A stretch of DNA of 64,000 bases from Puccinellia tenuiflora (GCA_012064385.1 QRDG01001345.1:575023-639022); one strand, 5' to 3'; counted from the stretch's first letter, positions 24,701 through 36,995 are shown. The notes: generated by a model not told the origin, from the sequence alone. Translations and numbers: made by a program.

Positions 24701-25518
24701 GGATTACGAGACCACAGATAATATTAACCTAATTAAAATTTGGCAGCTAAAGGTTGCATTTCAACGTGTGTTAAAAGGTTCATTTCCTCGAGGCTGATTC
24801 GAGGGAGTGCCTTTGGTGGAGATGAGTTGTTTCTGTTACAAATGGTTCGATGAGAACCAAAGATGAAAGTTCACTCTCTTATCCCTTTTTGAGAAAACAT
24901 TCTGAGTAGTCGATGCCATGGGTCTTTTATACCTTTTTAAAATGAAATCTAGCTTTATGCAAAATAGCTACTATACAGCTTTAGAGCCTCCGTCATCATT
25001 GGGCCTATATCGCCCTACTAAACTTGCGAGTACGTCGTACTCAGTCTCTCTTTGCTGCTTTTATAACTTGTTTCAGAGGAGGACGACACCGAGCACACAG
25101 GTGGTTTCTTCTTGGACATCAACGAGTAGTTCGGGGTTCCCAGGTGGCAGCTTGGGACGTCGGAACAAGCTGGCATGGGTTATGTTTATTGTAGGCCTCT
25201 TAGCCATATTTGGATCTTGTTGTACTAGACAACTACTTCGCTTCCGTTTGATGTACTGTTGGGTCTGTGACCCCTTTTGTGTGTAAATTTGTATCTTTCT
25301 CATATATGAGTTGCTATATGATTTTTGTGTCGTAGAGTCTGCAATGTGCCAGTTGTTCCACAAGTCTTGATCTCTGTTTTATACATTGATAGCTATGCCA
25401 GTGTTTATGGCACGATCGATGTGTTGCGTGGGAGCGGTAATTCCATGCCCTTCGATTGTGTAGCACAGCCTGTGGGTTACATAGCCTCTCTGTATAATTC
25501 CGGGGTCGGGGCGCTACA
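21724..25518 (+). mobile_element. Solo LTR of TEK-A family, 3795 bp, plus orientation
   Basis: Starts TGTAACAGCCCCAGTTTGG and ends GGGGTCGGGGCGCTACA. It is flanked by GCTAC at 21719-21723 and 25519-25523. It is the reverse-orientation relative of the copy at 5480-9292, recognisable along its whole length, including the GGCCGGCC minisatellite (about 22925-23120) and the GC-rich block (22380-23110). It inserted exactly at the left boundary of the Stowaway MITE. Confidence 0.85.
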
Positions 25519-25522
25519 GCTA

Positions 25523-25792
25523 CTCCCTGTGTTCCCGAATGTAGGGTGTATAGTTTTCTGGACGAATATTAAGACATGAGAATTTTGTACACGGTGGAAT
25601 CATTTCATATGGAGAAAATCGGGGAGAGAGGTGTTCCTAACAGCCACAAATTGAAAACAATCCGTCAAATCTCTCTATGGAGGGATTTAACTCATATTTG
25701 GAGTGGTAAAATTGTCTAAAAATCGCAATACACCTTATATTTTGGAATTTTTCTCAAAAAACTATACACCTTACATCAAGGAACGGAGGTAG
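25523..25792. mobile_element. Stowaway (Tc1/Mariner) MITE, about 270 bp
   Basis: It begins CTCCCTGTGTTCC, and its right end is the inverse type, GGAACGGAGGTAG. TA flanks at 21722-21723/25521-25522 and at 25793-25794 fit the TA target duplication. The TIR matches the grass Stowaway consensus CTCCCTCCGTTCC with few changes. The inner TGTAGGGTGTATAG and CTATACACCTTACA stretches extend the inverted repeat. Its left TA is shared with the target duplication of the neighbouring solo LTR. Confidence 0.82.
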
Positions 25793-25941
25793 TATTGATT
25801 ATTATATGCATTGGTTACCTCAAATTTGTTGTTATTTATTCATATATAAAATTCCAATGCATAGAAAGAGAGCTAGACTTAAAAGTAAATTGTTTAATAT
25901 TCTGTTGTGTGTTCCCTATGCTTTAATTTCCTATTCGGTTT

Positions 25942-28900
25942 GAGCACACCTTTATATCTTTACAACATGTAAAATATCTTTACCTACTGTTTGGTGACAA
26001 TTAGTTTAAGATTTTCATTTTATATAAAATTTGGTAAAGTAAATGAGAAGGATGAGTAATGGAGAAGTTGGGGTCGACCTTGAACATGTGTTGTTCATGC
26101 CAATGGAACCGTTGCAAAGTCTCTATCATTAAATATTTTCCCAAAGCTAAAACCAAATAAAAAGAGTGTTTATGTTGTATATATTTGCTTCTACTTTTAC
26201 CTTATTTCTAAATCAAAAACAACAAAAATATTTTCTTTCTTCTTTGTTTGTTTCTCTTGAATCTTTCTTGGTTCTTTTTGCTTCTTTTTAATTTTTTCAG
26301 CTTAAGTTTTGGATTTTTGAGTCAAGGTTCTTGTTTACTACTGTAACATAACCTTTGTATCTTATTTTTCAACTTAATGGCAAGAATAACCTCTTTTGAG
26401 AGGTAGGATTAAATAATAGCGATTTGCTGTCCAGAAAACAGATTTCTGAGTTTCACTGCGAAACATGTATAAAATCACAGAAGAGGAATTTTGACTTGAT
26501 ATTTTCGACAGAAATATTCAGTTATTAGTACACATTTCATTAGTTCAAAGTTTTCTGATTTGAGCAACATAAGTGCCTCAGAAAATTCACTCTTTACGAG
26601 CTGTCCAATTTTTGACAGATTCTGTCTTTATTTTGCATTACTCTCATTACTTGTGTTTTGTGTGGTTCTATTGATCAAAGAGCAATACACAACCATAGTA
26701 ATATTAGATAATGTGTAAAATCAACTCATAATATGTCTTTGCTGTACCTATGAGGATTTCATTTATGGAGACACTAACCCCTCTAATCAAGTTTTATGAT
26801 GAGTTTTGTGTGAAGAGAACTTTCAAGTGGAAGAGTTGAGGGTGATGAATAAAGATCACGAGGGACAAACACTCAAGCTTGGGGATGTTATCCCTAGGCT
26901 CACCCTACATATATCAAATAAGTACAATAATTCAAGCTTGGGGATGCCAAGCCACCTCACTCCAACCATCTTGATACCAAGTAAAAAGCCTAGCTACATG
27001 GCTATAAAGAAAGCGCTTTACGGGAGGCAACCCGGTTGTTTTTATTTTTGATTTTCTTTGTGTCCTCTTGCTGTAACAAGAGACTTAGTTTTTAGTTTTG
27101 TTTCTGGAATTTTCAATAAAGTGCCAAGTTTTACCCATTTTGGATTGAAAAAGTTGCTCATTATATTCGGAGATTTTATTCCAGCACGAATCTATACATG
27201 GTATGATTTTTAATTCCTATTCTGTAATTCCGATTAAGCTAAAATTTTAACTGTAGTTGAAACTTTTAATCCTCTTTATGCATGAATTTTTTCTGATTGT
27301 TTGGACATGTCTAAGTAGGGTAAATAAATACGTTTTGCTGCTGCTGTTTTTCTGGACAGATTCTGTTCTATTTTGTTTGATGCATTCTTTGAACTTTTAA
27401 GTTTAATCTTCTTGATTAACTTGAGTTTATGAGGAAGCATACAACATTATACACTTGCTGGATACTTAATATAAATTTATGTTCATGAATTTCTTTCAGC
27501 AAGCATTCTATCTTTTGTACGTACTAATGTCACCCCACAGAAAAGAGATGGGAGAAAAACATAAGCTTGGGGATGTCAAGGCACCCCACTGGACCAAACA
27601 CTCTTGGTTTGCACACGTCTATTTTCTGTTTTTCTATCAACGCATTACTATCGCATAAAATTGGAGCGTCTTTTTATTGTTCTTTTTATTTTTGTTTTGC
27701 TTTTTCGTAAGACCATCACTATCATTTATTTTATGGGAGAGGTACTAGAATTTTGGGTTGAATTAAGTTGGATGCTATTAAAAATATTGGGATAGGGATG
27801 TTTGAGTTGATTCAAAAAGATACATATAGTTGCATGATTCATGTACTTTTAATGAGTATTAATTTGCAAGTGTTTTATCAAGAGCCATCTCTTATTCATG
27901 TTTTGATGCTGAATGTTACTTTACTTTGTTTAACATGGATTGGTTAGTTCTATGGACACTTATGCATGTATTTAGACGTTCAACTTTCTCCCTTTTGCTA
28001 GCCCAAAAATTCCAACAAGTAAAAACTTGTTTTACAACACCTTCAACCAAAGTTTTTCCAGTGAGTCCACCATATCTACCTATTAGTTTTATGCTATTCT
28101 GAGTATGTTTATCATGTTACTTTGTATTATCTATACCTCTGAATTTAAATGTTTATGTTATTGATTGTTATGGGAAAAGTTGGTTAAAAAGCTCTCACAC
28201 CTTACTTTTATTGCACTTAATAAACATGAACCATTGTGATTAAAATTATGAAGCTGTGAGCTTGACAAGAGTCTTGGTTGGGGTTAGCCATATGTGCTGT
28301 CACATGGCAAGCTTTCAACATGTTCTTAATTATATTAAGTTGATATCATGTACTTTTGTTTATGGATGCCTATCATAGTGCCAAATAAATGTGGAAACTA
28401 AGTAAGTTTAAGTAGTTTGTACAAATGGCTAGAGAGACACCTGGGCCACTAATCTAAGCCATGCATCATTCATGGTGGAAATTTACTTACATGATATTGT
28501 GATCCTTCAGTGATGCACCTCATAATAAAAAGCTATATCAATAGTAAATAAAAAGGGTGTTGAGATTGTTCCTTATGTTTGTTTGTCTTGTCATTTTGAC
28601 ATGGGCTTGTTCCATGTCCCGGGACAAGAGGTACCCCAGTTGACCCTCTTGATGACGCTATTTTTACAATGACTTTAACTTGAACTTGCTTGGTAGCCCA
28701 AATTGAGTAACACCATGGTGTAGGTACTCGTATTCACGGGGCATGAAGCTTTCAACCCATACTTTGTCAAGCACACTACTCATATTTGCTTTCACTTTAA
28801 ACTTTAACCATTCAAGATGTTATGATGGGGGTAATGAGAGCTTGACACCAATGAATACCACATTGCAAACATTAACTTAAGTAGAAGCATTTGGAAGTTA

Positions 28901-28946
28901 GATGAAACTTATTTATGTTTTACCTCTACTCATTTATATATCTTTC
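25942..28946 (+). other. Non-coding interior of ATH
   Basis: AT-rich sequence without a sustained reading frame. The phrase AAGCTTGGGGATG occurs near 26874, 26936 and 27562, as well as at the final polypurine tract, so it is a recurring internal motif. A CTTTACGGGAGGCAACCCGG phrase near 27016 is one I associate with grass Athila-like elements. Short frames at 26806-27051 and 27604-27795 are not convincing genes. The CRM element interrupts the region at 28952, and it resumes at 36728-36995. Confidence 0.6.
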
Positions 28947-28951
28947 CAAAG

Positions 28952-29872
28952 TGATGAGGACATCCCTGCTATAGATGCAACCGCCACTACCACACCACCT
29001 ACATTACAAGGACCTATGACTAGAGCTCGTGCACGTCAACTTAATCAACAAGTACTTTCGTTCTTACAAACTACTCCTAATATTCATGAGAATATGATGT
29101 TGCCTAAATCAAATGTGTTTGTCTCTCTTAGGAATGATGGACCAAGCATGGATGAGAGGGACAAGCTATGGAGCATGTACGTTGGAGGAGATGGCAGCAG
29201 GAGTGCAACCAACGGAGATGATGACGCTACCAATGGAGACTACCATGATTTGAAGCCACCATAAAGATGCTTGAAGGCTTGGAAGAATTTTACAAGATAT
29301 CAATTAATGAATTTCGTCCAAGGCTTTTCATAGGTGTTGCGCCACCTCGTTTTTGGGCCGGGCCCATTTATTTTCGAGATACCTTTTAATAGGCAGTTTT
29401 AGAGTCCGTATCTAAGGAGGAAAGCCTTCCTAGGGTAGGATTCGGCCGCCACCCCGTGGCTGGACTAAATCCCACACCTCTCCTCCTTATATACCCCTGT
29501 TAGGTCGTCCTTTAGACTCGGATTTTGTTTAGTTAAAAGTTAGCCAACTGCTGCGACTTTGTGTACTCGGTTTGTGTCCAACGACCAGATCAAGACCGCT
29601 TACGGAATCCCACCTTTTCAATAAAGCTCATACTTCATCCGCAATTTCGTGATTGCATCTTTGGTTCTTACTTGTTCCTCGATCGCAGGTAGAACTAGAC
29701 CGATTGGTCAGGCTGATCGAGCTACTGCAGGATCAGTAACTCCCGGAGATTGGTTTAGCGATTGCATTGGCGCTGCGTACTAGTACGTGGAAGTCGGATC
29801 GCCAAGGTCGAACTCCACCAGAATCGACGTATCTCTATCTCATCGAAAGATCGGACTACCAAAGCCATATCA
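28952..29872 (+). repeat. 5' LTR of CRM-like element, 921 bp
   Basis: Starts TGATGAGGACATCCC and ends AAAGCCATATCA. The first 313 bases encode the end of the polyprotein in the 3' copy, and that frame is also open here. A TATA box TTATATA lies at 29487-29493 and a polyadenylation signal AATAAA at 29620-29625. Confidence 0.9.
29487..29493 (+). promoter_or_regulatory. TATA box of the CRM-like 5' LTR
   Basis: TTATATA follows CACCTCTCCTCC and precedes the AATAAA signal by about 130 bases, giving a plausible U3-R-U5 order. The same motif is conserved in the 3' LTR near 36337. Confidence 0.6.
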
Positions 29873-29874
29873 AG

Positions 29875-29886
29875 TGGTATCAGATT
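29875..29886 (+). other. Primer binding site, initiator tRNA-Met type
   Basis: TGGTATCAGA matches the usual TGGTATCAGAGC; the last two bases are TT instead of GC. It lies two bases after the 5' LTR. Confidence 0.82.
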
Positions 29887-31105
29887 TCAGGTTGATCGGT
29901 GAGATTTACAGTTTTACTAGTATAGATTGCATCTGTTTCTTCATACCTACAGTCCACGAAAAAAGCCAAAAAAATATTAGGGTTAGATCATTCCGTCCTA
30001 AGAACCAGTCCGGGCCTGTTGCATAATCTTTTCAGTGTATTGCATTGTTGAATCTTCGTCTGCATCGTCGTGTCAAAGTGCTGGTCATAGCGTCTATTTC
30101 CTTTAGAGTTTCGAGTTCGTGTCACATCTAGTCACCGCTGCCGCACCTTTTGCATGCCGCAGCTCAACTTCTGCCACCACCTGTCCGCCACCACCACCCG
30201 CCACAACCTTCCGCCGCCTATAGCGACCACCCCTACTCCATCGTACCCTCACCCCCATATCCTCTTTCTCGCCGCCACACCCCTTGTTGCGCCGCCAGAT
30301 CAATTAGGGTTAGGGTTTTGGGAGAGTCCTTTTCCACTTGTTTCCTTATCCGCCAAGTCTATGTAACGAGGTAGAGTTCAACTCGGTTAATCCTTGCTCG
30401 CGTCGCCCCACTCATCCACACAAAAAAAAAACAGAAATCAAAAAACAAATTTCGCACGCTTTTCAGAGCACTGCGTGATTTTCAGTCTGGCACGCTTTGC
30501 AGAGCACTTTCGGAAAAAAAATTGAGCCTACCCTTGTTTCTCAGTACGAGGATTCTTTTGAGACAGTTGCCATCATAGTGATATTTTTGCGACTTTTGCG
30601 CGTTTTCAGCGCGTCGCACGCTTCACAGAGCATACCATCTCACTCTCGTGCATTTTGTTGTGGGTATCTTACTCACGTACCTGACTTTTCTGTGATCTTC
30701 ACTTATATCTTGCTGTTGAGAGCTGTTTTTGTGTGGCCTCATTGTGCCGCGCCGTGACTTTGTCGGTGTCTTCGGCTCGCGTCTCTAGTACGGTCTAGCC
30801 TAGGACCAGCACGGTACCGTCGTTGAGCGTTGTTTCAACTTGCATTCCTGTTTTGATTATTGCTATACCATATATAAAGCCATCCTAAAGCTCCACAGAT
30901 TTCTCCTACGTGCTTTGTACCTCGCCTGGTGATTGCTTTGCCCAATCTTCGGAGTGCTAATCTTTGTGGTCGTCGTGACGCTCTCCTGCTTGGTAAGGAA
31001 CTTGTAAGAGCTTTATATTTTGCTTAACGGATTGCGTGTTTTCTACCACACCCTAGTAGTCGATAGGAACATATACTTGTATTTGTTTCTTGCTTTCTAC
31101 TAATC
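29887..31105 (+). other. 5' leader of the CRM-like element
   Basis: About 1.2 kb lies between primer site and gag. It contains C-rich stretches (30130-30300), repeated GCACGCTTTTCAGAGCA-type phrases (30450-30640) and short frames of no recognisable product. It would hold packaging and translation signals, but none can be pinned down here. Confidence 0.6.
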
Positions 31106-34100
31106 ATGTTAGGGGACGAGAAGATCGAAATGACCAACAAGGAGCTGCAGGAGCACTTTGAGAAGATGGTTACGGACCATGCTTTGGACACCGAGGACCG
31201 GATCCGTAGTGCTATGGACAAGATCGATGGCTTGGAGGTTGCTTTCAATGCGAAGTTCGACGACATCAACACCACCTTGGCTGAATTGTCCGGCAAGTTT
31301 GATCGCTTGTTGGGACAGTTGCAGCCACCCCGCATACCGCCTCCCGTGGTGCAAGGCGCCGCAATTCCACGGGTAGGTCGTGTACCTCTCCAGGACCCTC
31401 AAGCTTCGGCAGCATCTGCTGCTGGCCATGTCGTCAATCCCGTCGAGCATGGTGACGGATACGCAGCGGACGCCGAATATCCACCGGGTCGTCCACATGT
31501 ACATCCACGCAACCTTGCACACCGGCAGCAAGCGCAGGTACGCGAAGACGACCATGTTGCTAAACTAAAATTAGTTATTCCACCTTTTGAGGGTCGCTAT
31601 AATCCTGATGCTTATCTTACATGGGAACTAGAAGTAGAACAACGTTTTGCATGTTTACAGTATCCCGAGGATAGACGTGTTTGTGCCGCCACTTGTGAAT
31701 TTACTGGCTTTGCTTCTGTTTGGTGGTCTGAACATTGCCGTCTTTATCATGATAATATCCCTACTACTTGGGCTGCTTTAAAAGATGCTATGAGTACTCG
31801 TTTTGTACGTCCTTATTATCAACGTGAAATGTTATAAAAACTCACCCGTTTACAACAAGGTAAAAAATCTGTAGAAGAGTATTATCAAGAACTGCAAACT
31901 GGTTTAATTCGTCGTGGTATTATTGAGGATAATGAAGCTATGTTTGCTCGCTTTTTGGGTGGGTTGAATAGGGAGATTCAAACAATTCTTGAATATAAGG
32001 AGTACAATACTATCACCCGTTTGTTTCATCTTGCTTGCAAAGCTGAACGTGAAGTGCAGGATTGTCAACCACGGACAAGGCCTAACTTTTCTGCAGGTCG
32101 TACGTCTTCATGGACGCCACTCCAACCGGATGTCAGCTCCCGTGGTTCTGCACCTCCTCCTTCGACCAACAAGTCTAGCATGCCACCATCACGCACACTG
32201 GCACCGAGTCCGCCATCAACACCTAATGGTCCAGCTCGAAGTTCAGTGTCCACGGGAAGAACAAGGGATGTGCAATGCCGCCGTTGTTGGGGTTATGGTC
32301 ACATCGAGAGAGAGTGCAAGACACAGCGTGTGATGATCGTGCGCGAAGATGGAGAGTATGATTCCGCAAGTGATTATGATGAAGAGACTCTCGCGCTTAT
32401 TTCTGCACAACACGAGGATAATGAAGATTCTGAGCAGGACATAGAGGTCATGGGCGCTGAGGATGCTGATAATTATAGGAGCTTGGTTGCACATCGCGCT
32501 TTGAGTGTGCAGCTAAGCCAAGAACAAAATCAGCGCCACAACTTGTTTCACACGCGCGGAGTTGTGAAGGACCGTGCTATTCGAATCATCATCGATGGTG
32601 GAAGCTGCAATAATTTAGCAAGCATTGAGATGGTGGAGAAGCTTTCTCTCCCTACACGACAGCACCCCCACCCATACCATATTCAATGGTTCGGCATCAC
32701 AGGTAGATTAAACGTAACATGAACTACACGTGTGCATTTTAATATTGGGATATATTCTGATTTTGTTAATTGTGATGTTGTGCCCATGCAAGCTTGTTCA
32801 TTGTTACTTGGTATACCATGGAAATATGATAAAGAATCTATGCATAATGGAAAGAAAATTGGTCTCAAACCTATGACTCCTGAACATATTTTGAAAGATG
32901 ATCTTGCTAGAGCTAGTAGAGCAAAAAATCAGGAGAAACAAAAGAGTGAAAACCAGATTGTTGCTACTGAAGTGATGCCACATAAGAATACTACTAAATC
33001 TGGTTCCAAATCACCTAATGAAATTCGTTTGAAGCATCCAACTTTACTTGCTACCAAATCTGATATTTCTGACTTGGATGTGAATACTTCTGTTTGTTAT
33101 GCAATCATATGCAAAGAGGTCCTATTTTCTTTTGAGGATATGCCTTCCTCTTTTCCACCCGTTGTTGCTAACATTTTGCAGGAGTATGCGGACGTTTTTC
33201 CCAAGGAGATGCCACCGGGGCTGCCACCCATTCGAGGAATAGAGCACCAAATTGATCTCATACCGGGTGCTTCGCTTCCTAACCGTGCAACCTACCGTAC
33301 CAATCCCGAGGAGACGAAAGATATTGAACGACAAATCCAAGAACTACTCGACAAAGGTTATGTTCGTGAGTCTCTTAGTCCATGTGCTGTTCCTATTCTA
33401 TTGGTACCAAAGAAAGATGGTTCTTCTCGCATGTGTACTGATTGTAGGGCTATTAATAATATTACAATTCGATATAGACACCCTATACCACGTTTGGATG
33501 ATATGCTTGATGAATTGAGTGGATCTACCATGTTCTCTAAAGTTGATTTGCGTAGTGGTTACCACCAAATTCGTATGAAATTGGGAGATGAATGGAAAAC
33601 AGCATTCAAAACAAAATTTGGACTCTATGAGTGGTTAGTGATGCCATTTGGTTTAACTAATGCTCCTAGTACTTTCATGAGATTAATGCATGAAGTTTTG
33701 CGTGCTTTCATTGGACGTTTTGTGGTGGTCTACTTTGATGATATATTGATTCACAGCAAATCATTAGAGGATCATGTGACTCATTTGCGTGCTATTTTTG
33801 ATGCTTTGCGTGTTGTGCGTTTATTTGGTAACCTTGAGAAGTGCACCTTTTGCACCGATCGAGTTGTGTTTCTTGGTTATGTTGTTACCGCGCAGGGCAT
33901 TGAAGTGGATCCCGCAAAGATTGAGGCGATTTCGAGTTGGCCGACTCCGCTAACGGTCACCCAAGTGAGGAGTTTCCTTGGCCTCGCTGGGTTCTACCGG
34001 CATTTTGTCAAAGACTTTGGGTCTATTGCAGCGCCGCTGAATGAGCTTACAAAGAAGGACGTGCCCTTTGTTTGGGGCAATGCACAACAGGAGGCTTTCA

Positions 34101-36114
34101 TGCTATTGAAATATAAGTTAACACATGCTCCTTTGCTACAACTTCCTGATTTTAATAAGACTTTTGAGCTTGAATGTGATGCTAGTGGAATTGGGTTGGG
34201 AGGTGTGTTATTACAAGATGGAAAACCTATTGCATATTTTAGTGAAAAATTGAGTGGGCCTAGTCTGAACTATTCTACTTATGATAAGGAATTATATGCT
34301 CTTGTTCGGACTTTAGAAACTTGGCAACATTATTTATGGCCTAAAGAATTTGTTATACATTCTGATCATGAATCTTTGAAGCATATTCGTAGTCAAGCAA
34401 AACTGAACCGTCGTCATGCTAAGTGGGTTGAATTATTGAGTCTTTTCCTTATGTCATTAAACACAAAAAGGGTAAAGACAATGTTATTGCTGATGCTTTA
34501 TCACGACGCTATACTATGTTGTCTCAGCTTGACTTCAATTTTTTTGGATTGGAAACCATTAAAGAACAATATATACATGATGTTGATTTCAAAGATGTGT
34601 TGCAGAATTGTAAAGAAGGGAGAACTTGGAACAAATTCGTCCTCAATGATGGATTTGTGTTCCGCGCTAACAAACTTTGCATTCCAGATAGTTCCGTTCG
34701 TCTTTTGTTGTTGCAGGAAGCACATGGAGGAGGATTGATGGGTCATTTTGGTGTGAAGAAGACGGAGGACGTCCTTGCTGCACACTTCTTTTGGCCATTG
34801 ATGCGTCGGGACGTTGAGAGATTTGTTGGCCGCTGCACAACATGTCAAAAAGCTAAGTCACGTCTTAATCCACATGGTTTATATATGCCTCTTCCTGTCC
34901 CTAGTGTGCCTTGGTAGGATATTTCTATGGACTTTGTTTTGGGATTGCCTCGCACATAGAAGGGGAGGGATAGTATTTTTGTTGTTGTGGATAGATTTTC
35001 GAAAATGGCACACTTTATTCACTGTCACAAAACTGATGATGCCACACATGTTGCTGATTTGTTCTTTCGTGAAATTGTTCGTTTGCATGGTGTGCCAAAA
35101 ACTATAGTTTCAGATCGTGACACTAAATTTCTTAGTCATTTTTGGAGATGCTTATGGGCAAAGTTGGGAACTAAGTTGCTGTTTATTACTACATGTCATC
35201 CCCAAACTGATGGACAAACTGAAGTGGTTAATAGAACTTTGTCTACTATGTTAAGGGCTGTTTTAAAACAGAATTTAAAAAAGTGGGAAGAATGCTTGCC
35301 TCATATCGAATTTGCTTATAATCGTTCCATGCATTCTACTATTAAAATGTGTCCTTTTGAGGTTGTGTATGGTTTTGTTCCTCGTGCACCTATTGATTTA
35401 TTGCCTCTTCCATCATCGGTGCCAAATGATGTAGATGCTACACAACGTGCTGATTTGGTGTTAAAGTTGCATGCCATTGTTAAAGAAAATATTGAACGCA
35501 TGAATGCAAAATATAAAATGTATGGGGATAAGGGGAGAAAGAAAATTGTGTTTGAACCTGGAGATCTTGTTTGGTTACATTTGCGCAAAGATCGTTTTCC
35601 TGATTTGCGCAAGTCCAAGTTGATGCCACGAGCTGATGGTCCTTTTAAGGTGTTAGAGAAAATAAATGATAATGCATATAAACTTGAGTTGCCTGCAGAT
35701 TTTGGGGTTAGTCCTGCATTTAACATTGCAGATTTGAAGCCATATTTGGGAGAGAATGATGAGATGGCGTCGAAGACGACTTCAATTCAAGAAGGGGAGG
35801 ATGATGAGGACATCCCTGCTATAGATGCAACCGCCACTACTACACCACCTACATTACAAGGACCTATGACTAGAGCTCGTGCACGTCAACTTAATCAACA
35901 GGTACTTTCGTTCTTACAAACTACTCCTAATATTCATGAGAATATGATGCTGCCTAAATCAAATGTGTTTGTCTCTCTTAGGAATGATGGACCAAGCATG
36001 GATGAGAGGGACAAGCTATGGAGCATGTACGTTGGAGGAGATGGCAGCAGGAGTGCAACCAACGGAGATGATGACGCTACCAATGGAGACTACCGTGATT
36101 TGAAGCCATCATAA
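31106..36114 (+). pseudogene. CRM-like gag-pol polyprotein, disrupted
   Basis: One gag-pol frame starts at 31106. Gag has a coiled-coil-like N-terminus, a capsid region and a CCHC knuckle at 32276-32317 (CRRCWGYGHIEREC). The protease active site is DGGS at 32594-32605. Reverse transcriptase has YFDD at 33731-33742. RNase H begins at CDASG near 34175. Integrase has an HHCC finger (His at 34723 and 34744, Cys at 34834 and 34843) and the catalytic triad Asp 34930, Asp 35113, Glu 35221 with 35 residues between the last two. The C-terminus reads 313 bases into the 3' LTR, with a GPMTRARARQLN motif. Breaks are stops at 31835-31837, 32720-32722, 34915-34917 and 34957-34959, and a one-base frameshift near 34430-34436. 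No functional product is expected. Confidence 0.88.
35791..35801 (+). other. Polypurine tract of the CRM-like element
   Basis: GAAGGGGAGGA lies immediately before the 3' LTR, inside the coding frame. Confidence 0.85.
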
Positions 36115-36722
36115 AGATGCTTGAAGGCTTGGACGAAATTTACAAGATATCAATTAATGAATTTCGTCCAAGGCTTTTCATAGGTGTTGCGCCACCTCGT
36201 TTTTGGGCCAGGCCCATGTATTTTCGAGATACCTTTTAATAGGCAGTTTTAGAGTCCGTATCTAAGGAGGAAAGCCTTCCTAGGGTAGGATTCGGCCGCC
36301 ACCCCGTGCCTGGACGAAATCCCACACCTCTCCTCCTTATATACCCCCGTTAGGTCGTCCTTTAGACTCGGATTTTGTTTAGTTAAAAGTTAGCCAACTG
36401 CTGCAACTTCGTGTACTCGGTTTTTGTCCAACGACCAGATCAAGACCGCTTACGTAATCCCACCTTTTCAATAAAGCTCATACTTCATCCGCAATTTCGT
36501 GATTGCATCTTTGGTTCTTACTTGTTCCTCAATCGCAGGTAGAACTAGACCGATTGGTCAGGCTGATCGTGCTACTGCAGGACCAGTAACTCCCGGAGAT
36601 TGGTTTAGCGATTGCATTGGCGCTGCGTACTAGTACGTGGAAGTCGGATCGCCAAGGTCGAACTCCACCAGAATCGACGTATCTCTATCTCATCGAAAGA
36701 TCGGACTACCAAAGCCATATCA
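35802..36722 (+). repeat. 3' LTR of CRM-like element, 921 bp
   Basis: It matches the 5' LTR over its full length without indels, with 19 substitutions by hand count (11 transitions, 8 transversions). Its first 313 bases are the end of the polyprotein frame. The CAAAG target duplication follows at once. Confidence 0.9.
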
Positions 36723-36727
36723 CAAAG

Positions 36728-36995
36728 TGTCCACCTTTTATATTCAGATTTACAAGAGTACTCTATGACCATCATAGGATGTTTTTACTTTTCATTATGC
36801 ATACATTTGGTCCATAGTTAATATCATTTCGTAATCTATCTTGCATATTGCTACTCCTTTGAAGAATGAATCATTTGACTTTATGTAGCAATAGTAATCA
36901 TCTTTGATATCCATTGATAGTATTAAAATGCAAAGTCCATGTTGGTTTTATCACCTTCATACTCGAGGACGAGTATAGGTTAAGCTTGGGGATGC
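36728..36995 (+). other. 3' end of the ATH interior with polypurine tract
   Basis: A short AT-rich remainder of ATH after the CRM insertion. It ends with a GAGGACGAGTATAGG phrase and the purine-rich AAGCTTGGGGATG that primes plus-strand synthesis right before the 3' LTR. Confidence 0.7.

Larger units (their letters stand above)
16661..25941 (+). pseudogene. ATH reading frame of unknown function, split by two solo LTRs and a MITE
   Basis: Three segments are in phase once the insertions and their duplicated target bases are ignored: 16661-16903, 21485-21723 and about 25795-25941, together about 215 codons ending in a natural stop. The N-terminal part is mixed. The middle is acidic and repeats YDIFSPP-type phrases followed by Glu/Asp runs. 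The C-terminal part is hydrophobic and then basic (RKRARLK). There is no CCHC knuckle and no enzyme motif. I recall similar frames in Triticeae Athila-like repeats, where the function is unknown. Each insertion alone would truncate the product. The ATG at 16661 lies 77 bases after the primer site. Confidence 0.55.
28952..36722 (+). mobile_element. CRM-like Ty3/Gypsy retrotransposon, complete but inactive
   Basis: The two LTRs are each 921 bp (28952-29872 and 35802-36722), flanked by CAAAG duplications (28947-28951 and 36723-36727). Primer site, leader, gag-pol and polypurine tract are all present in order. My hand count gives 19 substitutions between LTRs (2.1%), about 0.8 million years at the commonly used grass rate of 1.3e-8. 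Assignment to the CRM chromovirus clade rests on the tRNA-Met primer site, the integrase C-terminal style and the polyprotein reading into the 3' LTR. It is moderate, because I could not run a phylogeny. It inserted into the interior of ATH. Confidence 0.85.

Noticed and set aside
28902..29264. Separate 120-codon gene upstream of the CRM leader
   Set aside because: It is the 5' LTR copy of the polyprotein tail preceded by a few ATH codons by chance. The same frame ends gag-pol at 36114.
30150..30374. Short frames in the CRM leader as genes
   Set aside because: Two overlapping phases of a C-rich stretch are open, with no domain. The position is the untranslated leader of the element.
28952..36722. 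CRM-like element as proof of a centromere
   Set aside because: Clade assignment is not certain and single decayed copies are found elsewhere. No centromeric satellite is visible in the window.
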